Origin: JARRPM01 sp963792815
GTDB taxonomy: Bacteria; Pseudomonadota; Gammaproteobacteria; Pseudomonadales; Halieaceae
Assembly: GCA_963792815.1 (NCBI GenBank)
Contig: CAWBXR010000011.1
Coordinates: forward strand, 62,001-126,000
Reading direction: 5' to 3'
DNA length: 64,000 nucleotides
The notes beneath the pieces were generated by a model. It had not been told where the DNA came from and searched no databases. It saw only the letters and a program-made list of their open reading frames with translations. Positions 7,117-16,182 of the stretch are shown here, piece after piece (position 1 is the first letter of the stretch; each line of letters starts with the position of its first letter). The position numbers and the translations under genes were made by a program.

Positions 7117-8988
7117 ATGCCCAAGCCCGCCTGGGACACACTGATTCGCAACGCCCTGGTTTTCGACGGCAGTGGCGGGCCGCCGAGCCAGCAGGATGTC
7201 GCCATCAGCGATGGCCAGGTGGCCGCCCGCGGGCGCAGGCTGCCCCCATCGCAGGCGGGGCGGATCATCGAGGGCGAGGGCCGGTGGCTGATGCCGGGGC
7301 TGCTGGATATCCACACCCACCTGGACCTGGAAGTAGACCTGGAACCGGGCCTGCCGGAGGTAGTTCGCCACGGCACCACCACCGTACTGGTGGGCAACTG
7401 CAGCCTGGGTACCTGTTTCGGGCAGCAGGTGGAGGGAGAGCAGAACCCCATCGTCGACTGCTTTACCCGGGTGGAGAATATCCCCAAGTCCGTATTGCAA
7501 AAATGCGTGGATGCGGTGAGCTGGAGCGATACCGGCGCCTACCTGGAGCATTTCGCGGATATTCCGCTGGGCCCTAACGTCGGCGTCTTTGTGCCCCATT
7601 CGATGCTGCGCGTGGAGGTGATGGGCCTGCAGGAGAGCATCAGCCGCGACCCCACCGAGGGCGAGCTGGTCATGATGGAAACCCTGCTGGAGCAGGCCAT
7701 GGACCAGGGTTACCTGGGCATGAGCACCGACGGTCTGCCGTTTCACTACCTCGCCAACGAACCCCACACCGACCAGCGCATCCCGACCCAGTTCGCCGGC
7801 TTCGGCGAGATGAAGCGGCTGCTCAAAGTGGTGCGCAACCGCGGCAGGGTGTGGCAGACCACGCCCATCCTGGAGCACCGCGCCAAGGCCTTCCTCTATT
7901 TTCTGTTCACCAGCGGCCGCCTGTTCGGCAAGACCCTGAAGACCTCCGCCCTATCGGCCGTGCGCTTCGTCCTGGCGCCGAAGGCGTCCAGGGCTTTCCT
8001 GGGTTTTGCCGCCCTGGCTAACAGTCGCCTGCTCAAGGGCAATATCCACTTCCAGGCCCTGGGTACCAATTTCCGTATCTGGTCTGACGGCATCGTCAGT
8101 CCCCTGTTCGAGGAGCTGGAATCCACCAGCAAACTGATCGCCAAAGAGTACGACGACGTGGAGGGGCGCAAGGCCCTGCTCAACGACCCGCAGTTTATCG
8201 CCGAGTTCAGGCGCGACTGGCACCACGGCCGGCGCGGCCGTAATCTCGCCCACCTGAAGGCCCGTTTGGGCCTGCCTGACATCCTGGTGGTGCGGGAGCT
8301 GGAGCGCATGATCTTCGACGGCGCGCCGGTTCCCGAGTGGGAGGGCGAGAGTATGCAGGCGGTGTACGACCGGCTGGACCGCTACCAGCGCGGCTTCGGC
8401 GACAACGCCCGCTCCGATGTCGAGCGCGCGGCTTTTGACGCCTTTCCCCGCCCCATCGTGGACGATGCCGAGTTCATGCTCCACATGATGCGGGCTTACG
8501 ACAAGGGCTTCCGCTTCTGGGTGGACGTGGCCAACAAGGACCGGGAGGGCGTGCTGCCCCTGCTGCTCGACCGCAACACCCTGCCGGGTTTCAATGATTC
8601 CGGCGCCCATATCACCAACATGGCGTTTTTCGACGGCAACCTGATGTCCCTGAAGCTGGCCCAGCAGGAATCCCTGGACACGGTCAGCACCATGGTCAGG
8701 CGCCTCACCCGCGAGCCCGCGGAGTTTTTCGGGCTGGACGTCGGCAGCCTGGAGATCGGTGCCCAGGCGGACATCATCCTGATCGACCCCGAGGCCCTGC
8801 GCCAGTGGGACGACAACAGCTCGCGGCAGTTCATCTACCGGGAGCTGTTTGATCACAAGCAGCTGGTGAGCCGCTCCGACGGGGTGGTCAGCCAGGTCCT
8901 GATCCGTGGGGAAAGCGTTTGGCAGGACGGGGCGTTCACCCCCGCCCTGGGGCGCGAGGCCCTGGGTCGGGCGTTGCGGGCTGCCTGA
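7117..8988 (+). CDS. N-acyl-D-amino-acid deacylase-family amidohydrolase
   Basis: A 623-residue cytoplasmic metal-dependent hydrolase of the D-aminoacylase/amidohydrolase superfamily. The N-terminal beta-sandwich segment (TLIRNALVFDGSGGPP) leads into the metal-binding DIHTHLD motif (His66, His68), then GTTTVLVGNCSLG, a feature of D-aminoacylases. A late DSGAHI contains the probable catalytic aspartate, and the C-terminal ADIILIDPE strand returns to the small domain. It is longer than classical D-aminoacylase (about 480-500), as in the extended branch of this family whose substrates are mostly unknown. ATG 7117 is preceded by GAGGAG at 7104-7109, which fixes the start. Divergent from the 2-hydroxyacid dehydrogenase; a role in processing acylated amino acids or lactam-like compounds is only a family-based guess. 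Confidence 0.85.
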   Translation: MPKPAWDTLIRNALVFDGSGGPPSQQDVAISDGQVAARGRRLPPSQAGRIIEGEGRWLMPGLLDIHTHLDLEVDLEPGLPEVVRHGTTTVLVGNCSLGTCFGQQVEGEQNPIVDCFTRVENIPKSVLQKCVDAVSWSDTGAYLEHFADIPLGPNVGVFVPHSMLRVEVMGLQESISRDPTEGELVMMETLLEQAMDQGYLGMSTDGLPFHYLANEPHTDQRIPTQFAGFGEMKRLLKVVRNRGRVWQTTPILEHRAKAFLYFLFTSGRLFGKTLKTSALSAVRFVLAPKASRAFLGFAALANSRLLKGNIHFQALGTNFRIWSDGIVSPLFEELESTSKLIAKEYDDVEGRKALLNDPQFIAEFRRDWHHGRRGRNLAHLKARLGLPDILVVRELERMIFDGAPVPEWEGESMQAVYDRLDRYQRGFGDNARSDVERAAFDAFPRPIVDDAEFMLHMMRAYDKGFRFWVDVANKDREGVLPLLLDRNTLPGFNDSGAHITNMAFFDGNLMSLKLAQQESLDTVSTMVRRLTREPAEFFGLDVGSLEIGAQADIILIDPEALRQWDDNSSRQFIYRELFDHKQLVSRSDGVVSQVLIRGESVWQDGAFTPALGREALGRALRAA

Positions 8989-9096
8989 TTTTCTCCTCTT
9001 GCTAATGGGTTGAGAGATTCCGATCCAGCTTAGTCGCATTTTGGAACCTATCGACTATAGTAAGCGGGTGACCAACCGGGCTGATGGGGGGAAATT

Positions 9097-11337
9097 ATGT
9101 CTGACTGGAAGACCAGCGCGTGCATCCTGTGTGAGTGCAACTGCGGTATCGAGGTCCAGCTGGGGGGAAAGGACGAGCGCGAAATCGTTCGCATCCGGGG
9201 CGACAAGGCCCACCCCGCCTCCCAGGGGTACCTCTGCCAGAAAGCCTCCGGCCTGAATTATTACCAGAATGGTAAGGACCGACTTACCTCCCCGCTGCGT
9301 CGCTGTGCAGACGGCACATTCGAAGCTATTGACTGGGAAACCGCGATTCGCGAGGTAAGCGAGCGCCTACTATCATTGCGCGACAGGGAAGGTGGCGAAC
9401 GCATTTTCTATTACGGCGGGGGCGGCCAGGGCAACCACCTGCCGGGGGGTTACTCCACCGCCACACGCCGGGTTCTCGGCATGCAGTACCGCTCCAATGC
9501 CCTGGCCCAGGAAAAGACCGGGGAGTTCTGGGTGAATGGCCAGATGTTCGGCGCTCATGCCAAAGGCGATTTCGAGCACTGCGAGGTGGCCATCTTTCTC
9601 GGCAAGAACCCGTGGCACTCCCACGGGGTGCCCCGGGCCCGGGCCTGGCTGCGCGACTTCAGCAAGGACCCGGCCCGCAGCTTGATCGTGATCGACCCGG
9701 TGGTATCGGAAACGGCGGAGTTCGCCGATATCCACCTGCGGGTCAAACCGGGCACCGACGCCTGGCTGCTGGCCGCGATGGTGGCCCTGGTGGTCCAGCA
9801 GGGCAAGTACCGCAGTGACTGGCTGGAGCAACACAGTATCGGCCTGGACAGGGTGCTTAGCGCTTTCGCCGATATCCCGGTGGAGCAGTACTGCGCGGTG
9901 GCAGGCGTGCCACTGGCACAGGTGCAGCAGGCAGTGGATGTGATAAGCGGCGCGGCTTCCGTCGCTATGGCCGAGGACCTGGGTGTGCAGATGAACCGGC
10001 ATTCCACCCTGGTCAGTTACCTGGAGAAGCTGCTATGGACTCTATGCGGCCATTTCGGCAATCCCGGAAGCCAGTATATTCCCGCCAGCCTGCAGAATAT
10101 CGCGGGCAGTGGCCGCAGTTCGCGCAAGAGCCCCGTGGTGGGGGCGCCGATCATCAGTGGGCTGGTGCCCTGTAACGTGATCGCCGACGAGATTCTCACG
10201 GACCACCCTGACCGCTACCGCGCCATGGTGATAGAGGCGGCTAACCCGGTGCACTCCCTGGCGGACTCCCGGCGCTTCGCAGAGGCGCTGCGCAGCCTGG
10301 ACACGGTGGTGGTGATCGACGTCGCCATGACCGAAACCGCGCGGCAGGCGGACTATGTGCTGCCGGCGGCCACTCAGTATGAAAAATGGGAGGCGACTTT
10401 CTTCAATTTTGAATTCCCCGATAACTATTTTCACCTGAGAAAACCCCTGTTCGAGGCGCCGGGTTACGCCCTGCCCGAGGCGGAAATTCACGCCCGGCTG
10501 GTGGAGGCCATGGGTGCCATGCCGGTGCAACTGTGCGAGGAGCTGGCCGCGGCCCTCGCCCAGGGCGGCCGCCCGGCCTACCGTGAGCGGTTCATGCGCG
10601 CCCTGGCAGAGGACCCGGGCCTGGCGGACCTCGCCCCGGTGATCCTGTATCGAACCCTCGGCCCGAGCCTGCCGGAGGGCGCGGCTGCGGCGGCGGTGCT
10701 GTGGCCCCTGGCGCTCGGCTTTGCCATGCGCGAGCCTGACTCCCTGCAGCGGGCGGGCTTTGATGGGGCAGCCCTGGAGCGGGGCGAGGCGCTGTTCGAC
10801 GCCATCCTGGCGCAGCACTCGGGCCTGGTATTTGCTCGCGATGCTTACGACGACAGTTGGGCGCGACTGGGCAATGAGCAGCGCGTACGCCTGGATATTC
10901 CGGACTTGCTGGAGGAGCTGCCGGTGCTCGCCACGGAATGCGCCGAACTTACCTCAGCGGATTACCCGTTCCTGCTGATGGCGGGTGAGCGGCGCGACTA
11001 CTCCGCCAATACCATCTACCGCGACCCAGGCTGGCGCCGCAAGGATCCCCATGGCGCCCTGCGAATGAGCCCCGAGGACGCCGACCGACTGGGTGTGACC
11101 AGCGGCGACCAGGCGCGGGTCACCACCCGGGTGGGCAGCGCCCTGGCGCAGGTGGCGGTCACGCCGCGGATGCAACCTGGCCATGTCTCACTGCCCAATG
11201 GCTTCGGCCTGGACAACGAGGACGGCAGCCGCAGTGGCGTGGCATTGAATGAGCTCACCTCCCTCGATGCCCGCGATCGCTTTGCGGGCACGCCTCACCA
11301 TAAGATTGTCCCGGCCCGGATCGAGGCGGTGCACTGA
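9097..11337 (+). CDS. Molybdopterin-dependent oxidoreductase (formate dehydrogenase-like, COG0243)
   Basis: A 746-residue bis-MGD molybdenum/tungsten oxidoreductase. The N-terminus carries a 4Fe-4S motif (Cys9, Cys12, Cys16, Cys47), then the pterin-binding core with FYYGGGGQGNHLPGG, IFLGKNPWHSHG, VIDPVVSETAEFAD and a C-terminal cofactor-binding barrel (MAGERRDYSANTIYRDP, then LPNGFG). No twin-arginine signal is present, so it is cytoplasmic. At the position where formate dehydrogenases carry Sec or Cys and DMSO reductases Ser, the sequence reads NALAQEKTGEF by eye-alignment, with no such ligand. It starts with ATG after GGGGGAAATT. It lies 132 nt upstream of korA on the same strand, which suggests redox coupling through ferredoxin; substrate unknown. 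Confidence 0.87.
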   Translation: MSDWKTSACILCECNCGIEVQLGGKDEREIVRIRGDKAHPASQGYLCQKASGLNYYQNGKDRLTSPLRRCADGTFEAIDWETAIREVSERLLSLRDREGGERIFYYGGGGQGNHLPGGYSTATRRVLGMQYRSNALAQEKTGEFWVNGQMFGAHAKGDFEHCEVAIFLGKNPWHSHGVPRARAWLRDFSKDPARSLIVIDPVVSETAEFADIHLRVKPGTDAWLLAAMVALVVQQGKYRSDWLEQHSIGLDRVLSAFADIPVEQYCAVAGVPLAQVQQAVDVISGAASVAMAEDLGVQMNRHSTLVSYLEKLLWTLCGHFGNPGSQYIPASLQNIAGSGRSSRKSPVVGAPIISGLVPCNVIADEILTDHPDRYRAMVIEAANPVHSLADSRRFAEALRSLDTVVVIDVAMTETARQADYVLPAATQYEKWEATFFNFEFPDNYFHLRKPLFEAPGYALPEAEIHARLVEAMGAMPVQLCEELAAALAQGGRPAYRERFMRALAEDPGLADLAPVILYRTLGPSLPEGAAAAAVLWPLALGFAMREPDSLQRAGFDGAALERGEALFDAILAQHSGLVFARDAYDDSWARLGNEQRVRLDIPDLLEELPVLATECAELTSADYPFLLMAGERRDYSANTIYRDPGWRRKDPHGALRMSPEDADRLGVTSGDQARVTTRVGSALAQVAVTPRMQPGHVSLPNGFGLDNEDGSRSGVALNELTSLDARDRFAGTPHHKIVPARIEAVH

Positions 11338-11469
11338 GCTGTGCTGGTCTCGCCCGGGGCTGGTTTTACTTGAGCTGGCGCAACGAACCGGGAAAAAGTA
11401 CCCGCTGCCCGGTTTCGTAAATCTGCGCTGGCGTTATGCTGTGCGATCACGGATTGAGCACAGGCGGTC

Positions 11470-13176
11470 ATGAGTAAACGTCACCTTTCCATAGCCATCA
11501 CCGGCGCCGGTGGGGCCGGCGTCATTTCCTGTGGCGAACTGCTGCTGCAGGCCTGGGCCCGCCAGGGCGGGCGCGGCCTGCTGCGCAAGGCCTACGGGCC
11601 GCAAATCCGCGGCGGCGAGTCCGCCGCGCTGCTCAAGCTGACTGACGACGAGTGCTATACAGCCTCCAGCAATTACGACCTGGTGGTCGCCCTGGACTGG
11701 GACAATTTCACCCGCTTCGAAGACGAGATCCGGCTGGGGCCGCAAAGTCGGGTGCTCTGCGACGGGGCGGAAGACTTGCCGGCGAGTATCCTCGCTGCAC
11801 AGCCGGAAATCGTAAACCTGCCCTTTGCCGAACTCGCCTCGGCCTGCCACCCGGATGGCAGGGCAAACATGCTGGCACTGGGTGTGCTGGGCCGTCTGCT
11901 GGGCCTGCCCTCCGAGGGCATGGTGGAACTGGCCGAGCGCAAGCTCGCGCGCAAGCCCCAGGCTTACCGGGAGGCGGCTGCAGCCTGTATCGAGCAGGGT
12001 GCGGCCCACCCGCCGGACTGGGAATTAGCGGTGCCGCCCACCCTGGCAACAGGCGCCTGTTATATGAGTGGCAACCAGGCGGCGGGCCTGGGTGCGCTGG
12101 AAGCCGGGATCCGCTTTGTCGCGGCCTACCCGATCACGCCGGCATCCGATGTGCTGGAATGGATGGCCGGTGGCCTCGAGCAGGTGGGCGGGCAGTTGCT
12201 GCAGGCGGAAGACGAGCTGGCCGCCATCAATATGACCATTGGCGCCGCCTTCGGTGGCGTGCCGGCATTTACCGCCACTTCCGGCCCGGGGTTGGCGCTG
12301 ATGACCGAGAGTATCGGCCTGGCGGTGGCCAGCGAGACCCCGGTGACCATCCTCAACGTTATGCGCGGGGGTCCCTCCACCGGTATTCCCACCAAGTCGG
12401 AGCAGAGCGACCTGAATATCGCCCTCAACGGGCTGCACGGCGACGCACCCCACCTGGTGCTGGCGCCGCTGGACATCGCCGACTGCGTGTTTACCACGGG
12501 CTGGGCGGTGCAACTGGCACAGCAGCTGCAAACCGCGGCGATTGTGCTGTCCGACCAGTTTATCGGCCAGTCGACAGCCATTGTCTCCGAGCCGCGGCGC
12601 TGCCCCTCGACTGCAGCGACGACAGCAGTACCGACGGAAGGCGACTATTTGCGCTACAAGCTGACCAGCTCCGGCGTGTCCACGCTCGCCTCGCCGGGTG
12701 ATGCAAATCAACGCTTTACCGCCGACGGGCTGGAGCACAATGAAAAAGGCACACCTTCGGCTCGCCAGTCCGATCACCAGCGGCAACTGGCAAAGCGCCA
12801 GGACAAACTGACAGCCTTCGATTTTGGTAGCGACTGGGGACAGGTCAGCGGCAGCGGTCCACTCGCCCTGGTTTGTTTCGGCTCCAGTTCAGCAGCACTG
12901 AGCGAGGCGGCCGATCTGTTGGCGGAGCGCGGCTGTCCGGCCAGGGTGATCAGCCTGCGCCTGCTGGCGCCACTGCAAAGCGCCGCGCTGTTGGCTGCCC
13001 TGGAGGGCTGTTTCACACTGGTGGTTGTCGAGCAGAATCACAGCGCGCAGTTGTTCCACTACCTGAAAGGCCACGTGGACTTTCCCCAGGCGGTTCACAG
13101 TTACGCCATGGCGGGGCCCGTGCCACTTGCCCCGGAGGCCATTGCCCGGGCAGTCACCGAGGTGATCAAACCATGA
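11470..13176 (+). CDS. korA: 2-oxoacid:ferredoxin oxidoreductase, fused gamma-alpha subunit (KorA-like)
   Basis: A 568-residue KorA-type subunit in which a gamma domain (residues 1-190, with ITGAGGAGVISCGELL and RKAYGPQIRGGESAALL) is fused to an alpha domain (from about residue 197, with GNQAAGLGALEAG, then AAYPITPASDVLEWM and ATSGPGLALMTE). This architecture is that of two-gene 2-oxoglutarate:ferredoxin oxidoreductases such as those of mycobacteria, which drive an oxidative TCA step without NADH. A less conserved linker of about 50 residues near residue 390-450 precedes the C-terminal domain (LALVCFGSSSAALSEAA). Its stop overlaps the korB start by ATGA. Specificity for 2-oxoglutarate is inferred from architecture, not residues. 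Confidence 0.88.
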   Translation: MSKRHLSIAITGAGGAGVISCGELLLQAWARQGGRGLLRKAYGPQIRGGESAALLKLTDDECYTASSNYDLVVALDWDNFTRFEDEIRLGPQSRVLCDGAEDLPASILAAQPEIVNLPFAELASACHPDGRANMLALGVLGRLLGLPSEGMVELAERKLARKPQAYREAAAACIEQGAAHPPDWELAVPPTLATGACYMSGNQAAGLGALEAGIRFVAAYPITPASDVLEWMAGGLEQVGGQLLQAEDELAAINMTIGAAFGGVPAFTATSGPGLALMTESIGLAVASETPVTILNVMRGGPSTGIPTKSEQSDLNIALNGLHGDAPHLVLAPLDIADCVFTTGWAVQLAQQLQTAAIVLSDQFIGQSTAIVSEPRRCPSTAATTAVPTEGDYLRYKLTSSGVSTLASPGDANQRFTADGLEHNEKGTPSARQSDHQRQLAKRQDKLTAFDFGSDWGQVSGSGPLALVCFGSSSAALSEAADLLAERGCPARVISLRLLAPLQSAALLAALEGCFTLVVVEQNHSAQLFHYLKGHVDFPQAVHSYAMAGPVPLAPEAIARAVTEVIKP

Positions 13177-14009
13177 CAGAAGCTATCAAACTCAAGGCGA
13201 AGGATTACAAGTCCGAGGTCAAGCCCATCTGGTGCCCGGGTTGCGGCCACTTCTCGGTGCTGAACGCCATTACCAAGGCCATGGCCGGGCTGGGCATAGA
13301 CAAGGACAACACCGTACTGGTGTCGGGAATAGGCTGTTCATCGCGCCTGCCGGCCTACGTGGACAGCTACGGTTTTCACGGGGTGCACGGGCGCGGCCTG
13401 GCGATCGCCCAGGGCCTGAAGGTGGCCCGGCCCGATCTCACGGTGCTGGCACTGGGCGGTGACGGTGACGGCTTCTCCATCGGCGGCAATCATTTTATCC
13501 ACGCCTGCCGGCGTAACGTTAACATCACCTATATCGCGATGGACAATGAAGTGTACGGCATGACCAAGGGCCAGGCGTCACCCACCACGCCGATGGACTG
13601 GGAGCACAGCAAGCTCACCCCCCACGGCCCCGGTGTGCGACCGTTCAAGCCCGCGGCCCTGGCGCTGGCCTCGGGCGCACCCTGGATCGCCCGGGGCTAC
13701 TCGGGCAACCCCAACCAGATCGCGAAGCTCATCGCGGAGGCGGTGGCGCATCCCGGCTTCAGCTTCCTGCATGTGATGTCGCAGTGCATTACGTTCTGCC
13801 CAGAGCAGACAGACTGGAAGGCCATCGTTACCGAGCGCGAGCAACCCGCCCTGGCGAACGCCGACGAGGCGGCGAAACTGTTCCTGCACGAGGACGGCTT
13901 CCAGACCGGGCTGCTTTACTGCGAGCCGCGCCCCGGCTGGCCGCCGTCCAGCGAACCTCACGTCGATGATAACGCGCTGGCCGGATTGGCCGCGTCTTTC
14001 AGGGTGTGA
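13173..14009 (+). CDS. korB: 2-oxoacid:ferredoxin oxidoreductase, beta subunit (KorB-like)
   Basis: A 278-residue thiamine-diphosphate-binding subunit. Visible motifs are WCPGCGH near residue 20, GIGCSSR, GRGLAIAQGLK, and the thiamine-diphosphate motif beginning ALGGDGDGFSIGGNH and ending in MDNEVYGMTKGQ, followed by SPTTP. FLHVMSQCITFCP holds further cysteines that help bind the single 4Fe-4S cluster of the two-subunit enzymes. ATG 13173 overlaps the korA stop (ATGA), a coupling that fits a 1:1 complex. The downstream ferritin-like gene starts on top of the korB stop codon. Confidence 0.9.
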   Translation: MTEAIKLKAKDYKSEVKPIWCPGCGHFSVLNAITKAMAGLGIDKDNTVLVSGIGCSSRLPAYVDSYGFHGVHGRGLAIAQGLKVARPDLTVLALGGDGDGFSIGGNHFIHACRRNVNITYIAMDNEVYGMTKGQASPTTPMDWEHSKLTPHGPGVRPFKPAALALASGAPWIARGYSGNPNQIAKLIAEAVAHPGFSFLHVMSQCITFCPEQTDWKAIVTEREQPALANADEAAKLFLHEDGFQTGLLYCEPRPGWPPSSEPHVDDNALAGLAASFRV

Positions 14010-14011
14010 AC

Positions 14012-14533
14012 ATGACAACTGCAGACCTGAACCCGGAACTGGCTAATTTTCTCGCCCACTCGCTGGAGCTTGAATCGGAAGCGCAGCAGCGCTACGCCGA
14101 GCTGGCAGAGTCCATGGCGGGGCATCGCAACCAGGCGGTGGCAGAGTTTTTCCAGCGGATGGCAACGGAGGCCGAACACCACCAGCAGGAGGTGATTGAG
14201 TTGGCTGCCGGTATGATGTTGCCACAGCTCAAGGCCTGGGAGTTCGAGTGGCCTGAAGCCGAGGCGCCCGAGACATCCAGTTATGAGGCCCTGCATTATC
14301 GTATGAGCCTGCTGGAAGCCATGCAGCTGGCACTGGCCAATGAACGGGCCGCCGAACAGTACTATCGCGGCTTCAGCAAGGGCAGTGACGATGCCCTCAC
14401 CGTCGAGGCGGCGACCCGCTTTGCCGACGAGGAACGGGGACACGCGGCGGAACTGGAGAGAATGATTGCAGCCCTGCCCGAGCAGGGCGCACACCAGCGG
14501 GAAGAGGACGACGAGCCTCATATGCCGGAGTAG
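14012..14533 (+). CDS. Ferritin-like / rubrerythrin-type diiron protein
   Basis: A 173-residue predicted four-helix-bundle protein of the ferritin-like superfamily. Two pairs of helices carry the expected metal ligands: E in HSLELESEAQQRYAEL with EAEHHQQEV, and E in LALANERAAEQYY with ADEERGHAAELERM. This is the E...ExxH repeat of rubrerythrin-type diiron sites. No rubredoxin-like Cys4 domain follows; the C-terminus is acidic. An in-frame GTG at 14006 overlapping the korB stop is an alternative start giving two more residues. As the last gene after korAB it could detoxify peroxide near, or supply iron to, the oxygen-sensitive oxidoreductase. That role is inferred from position. Confidence 0.78.
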   Translation: MTTADLNPELANFLAHSLELESEAQQRYAELAESMAGHRNQAVAEFFQRMATEAEHHQQEVIELAAGMMLPQLKAWEFEWPEAEAPETSSYEALHYRMSLLEAMQLALANERAAEQYYRGFSKGSDDALTVEAATRFADEERGHAAELERMIAALPEQGAHQREEDDEPHMPE

Positions 14534-14674
14534 GCCAGTCCTGTTACCGCTCGAGGACCGACGTGGCGGGCCGCGCAGGCATCGCTGTATAAAAACTGGC
14601 GCCGAATCCCGCGAACTTTCCCAAAGCGCTCTATACTGTCCGGACCCTTTAAGTATGCTTTCGGAGAGCCAGCT

Positions 14675-15124
14675 ATGAAACTGATACAGGAATGCGAATT
14701 CAGCGCGGGCCTCAAGCCCCCAGTGCCCGTCGGGGCAGGTCCCATAGGTACACGCATGTACTACGAGATCACCGGCGGCGAAGTTTCTGGCGACCGCCTG
14801 CGCGGCAAGATTCTCAGTGGCGGCGAGTGGGCCCTGATCGGGCCCGACGGCTTCCTGCGGGTGGATGTGCGGCTGCAGATCGAAACCCACGACGGGGCTT
14901 TCATCTATGCCCAGTACCTGGGCCTGCTGGAGGTGAATGAAAAAGTGCAGGCAGCACTTGCAAACGGCACCGGCACTGAGTTCGGGGACCAGTATTTCTA
15001 CACCAACCCGCGCATGGAGACCGGCGACGAGCGATACGCCTGGGTCAACACCACTTTCTTTGTCGGCGAGGGTCGTATCCTGCCCGACCTGTCGGTGGGT
15101 TACCGCATCTGGCGGCCCGCATAA
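14675..15124 (+). CDS. DUF3237 family protein
   Basis: A 149-residue cytoplasmic protein recognised as DUF3237 from its beginning (KLIQECEFSAGLKPPVPVG), the GPIGTRMYYEITGGEVSG turn region, the LIGPDGFLRVDVRLQIETHDG core and the late ETGDERYAWVN segment. The family is a small beta-barrel of unknown function found near catabolic genes in Proteobacteria. ATG 14675 is preceded by GGAGAG at 14661-14666. TATACT at 14632-14637 could be its -10 element. It is probably a single-gene unit ahead of the regulator and lipid-catabolism run; no enzymatic role can be stated. Confidence 0.8.
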   Translation: MKLIQECEFSAGLKPPVPVGAGPIGTRMYYEITGGEVSGDRLRGKILSGGEWALIGPDGFLRVDVRLQIETHDGAFIYAQYLGLLEVNEKVQAALANGTGTEFGDQYFYTNPRMETGDERYAWVNTTFFVGEGRILPDLSVGYRIWRPA

Positions 15125-15208
15125 TCCGGCAAGTGGAGCAGGCGCACCCGGCGCTGTTGCTATTGCCTGGTCGAATCAACATCAGCGCGGCGGGGTAACT
15201 TTCGGGAC

Positions 15209-15325
15209 ATGACCGAGCAGGCTGCACGTTTTATTGGCTCCATACCGGAGCATTACGACAAATACCTCGGCCCTCGTATATTTGAGCGCTATGCGGCGGA
15301 CCTCGCCGGCCGGGTCGTCGTTACG
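15209..15325 (+). pseudogene. Truncated 5' remnant of a SAM-dependent methyltransferase gene
   Basis: The first 36 or so codons (MTEQAARFIGSIPEHYDKYL, then GPRIFERYAADLAGRV) match the characteristic N-terminus of class I methyltransferases that begin with an SIPxxYD motif. Homology-like sequence then stops, before the SAM-binding glycine motif, and the frame closes at 15403 after low-complexity, non-family residues. Either the 3' part was deleted or a rearrangement joined it to the sequence ahead of the Crp/Fnr gene. It cannot encode an active enzyme. Confidence 0.55.
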
Positions 15326-15446
15326 TTTTCAATGTCTCGCGCGCTCTCGGTGAGTAGGAGGGCGATTTGTGCTTGGGCAGCCTGCCCATGCCTGCTGTCG
15401 TAAGGCACCCATTGTGACGGAAAGAGACCAGCAGGATCAGTCTGTG

Positions 15447-16145
15447 ATGGAAAGAGACAAGCTGCGTCAGTTTATCTCGCAGTCGAACTGGTTTACGGGA
15501 GCGACGGACGAAGTATTGGACGCTGTCACCGGGTCAGCCAGCATCAAGCACTATACCGGGGGCAGCTTTGTCTGGACGACTGGACAGAGAACAACTGAGG
15601 TGTATGGCCTGGTGTCGGGCCGGCTCAGGATTTCCATGGCCAGCGCCATGGGTAACGAGTACGCCCTGATCGACTGGGAGCCCGGTGCCTGGCTGGGTGA
15701 GCAGGCGCTGGGTACCGATGAACCGAATATGCTCGAGGTGCATGCACTGGTGCCGTCGGAACTGGTGGTGATACCTGCCCAGGTGTTGGTCGAGGTGGGA
15801 AATAGGTGGCCCGTCCTGTACCGCAACCTGTATCGGGCCGCCTGGGTGAATACTCGTGGTCTTTACGAGATTCTCGACGCCTTATTGTTCTATCCCCTCA
15901 AGGCGCGAGTCGCGGGCCGGGTATTGGTGTTGATGGAAGACCACGGTCGCCGCACTGATGATGGCATATTGCTGGACATCAAACTGAGCCAGAACGATTT
16001 TGCCCGCCTGTCGATGGGCTCCCGCCAACGGGTCAACGGCATCTTTCGCGAATGGAACAAGCAGGGCCTGGTGGAAAGCCGGGGCGAGTATCTGCTGATC
16101 AAGGACATCAAGGGTTTGCAGCGCGAGTTGGTACCCTTTGAATAG
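15447..16145 (+). CDS. Crp/Fnr-family transcriptional regulator
   Basis: A 232-residue regulator with an N-terminal cyclic-nucleotide-type sensor fold (YTGGSFVWTTGQRTTEVYGL through EPGAWLGEQALG) and a C-terminal winged helix (LSQNDFARLSMGSRQRVNGIF as helix-turn-helix, then EWNKQGLVESRGEYLLIKD). The N-terminus has no cysteine cluster, so it is not an iron-sulfur FNR; the effector is unknown. The ATG at 15447 is chosen because homology-like sequence begins there; a GTG at 15414 and an ATG at 15369 are in-frame alternatives. It heads the plus-strand catabolic run, and a 14-bp palindrome at 16183-16196 just downstream is a plausible operator. Confidence 0.82.
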   Translation: MERDKLRQFISQSNWFTGATDEVLDAVTGSASIKHYTGGSFVWTTGQRTTEVYGLVSGRLRISMASAMGNEYALIDWEPGAWLGEQALGTDEPNMLEVHALVPSELVVIPAQVLVEVGNRWPVLYRNLYRAAWVNTRGLYEILDALLFYPLKARVAGRVLVLMEDHGRRTDDGILLDIKLSQNDFARLSMGSRQRVNGIFREWNKQGLVESRGEYLLIKDIKGLQRELVPFE

Positions 16146-16182
16146 GGTTCAGCGCCGGTAGCGTAAACGTCCTGGCCTGCAA

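Noticed and set aside
6931..7878. A 5' extension of the 2-hydroxyacid dehydrogenase frame to 7878.
   Set aside because: The added sequence is antisense to the amidohydrolase and has no homology-like features; the signal-peptide ATG at 6930 is the natural start.
9097..11337. Possible selenocysteine (in-frame TGA) in the molybdopterin oxidoreductase.
   Set aside because: The 746-codon frame is uninterrupted, with no internal TGA and no cysteine at the active-site position.
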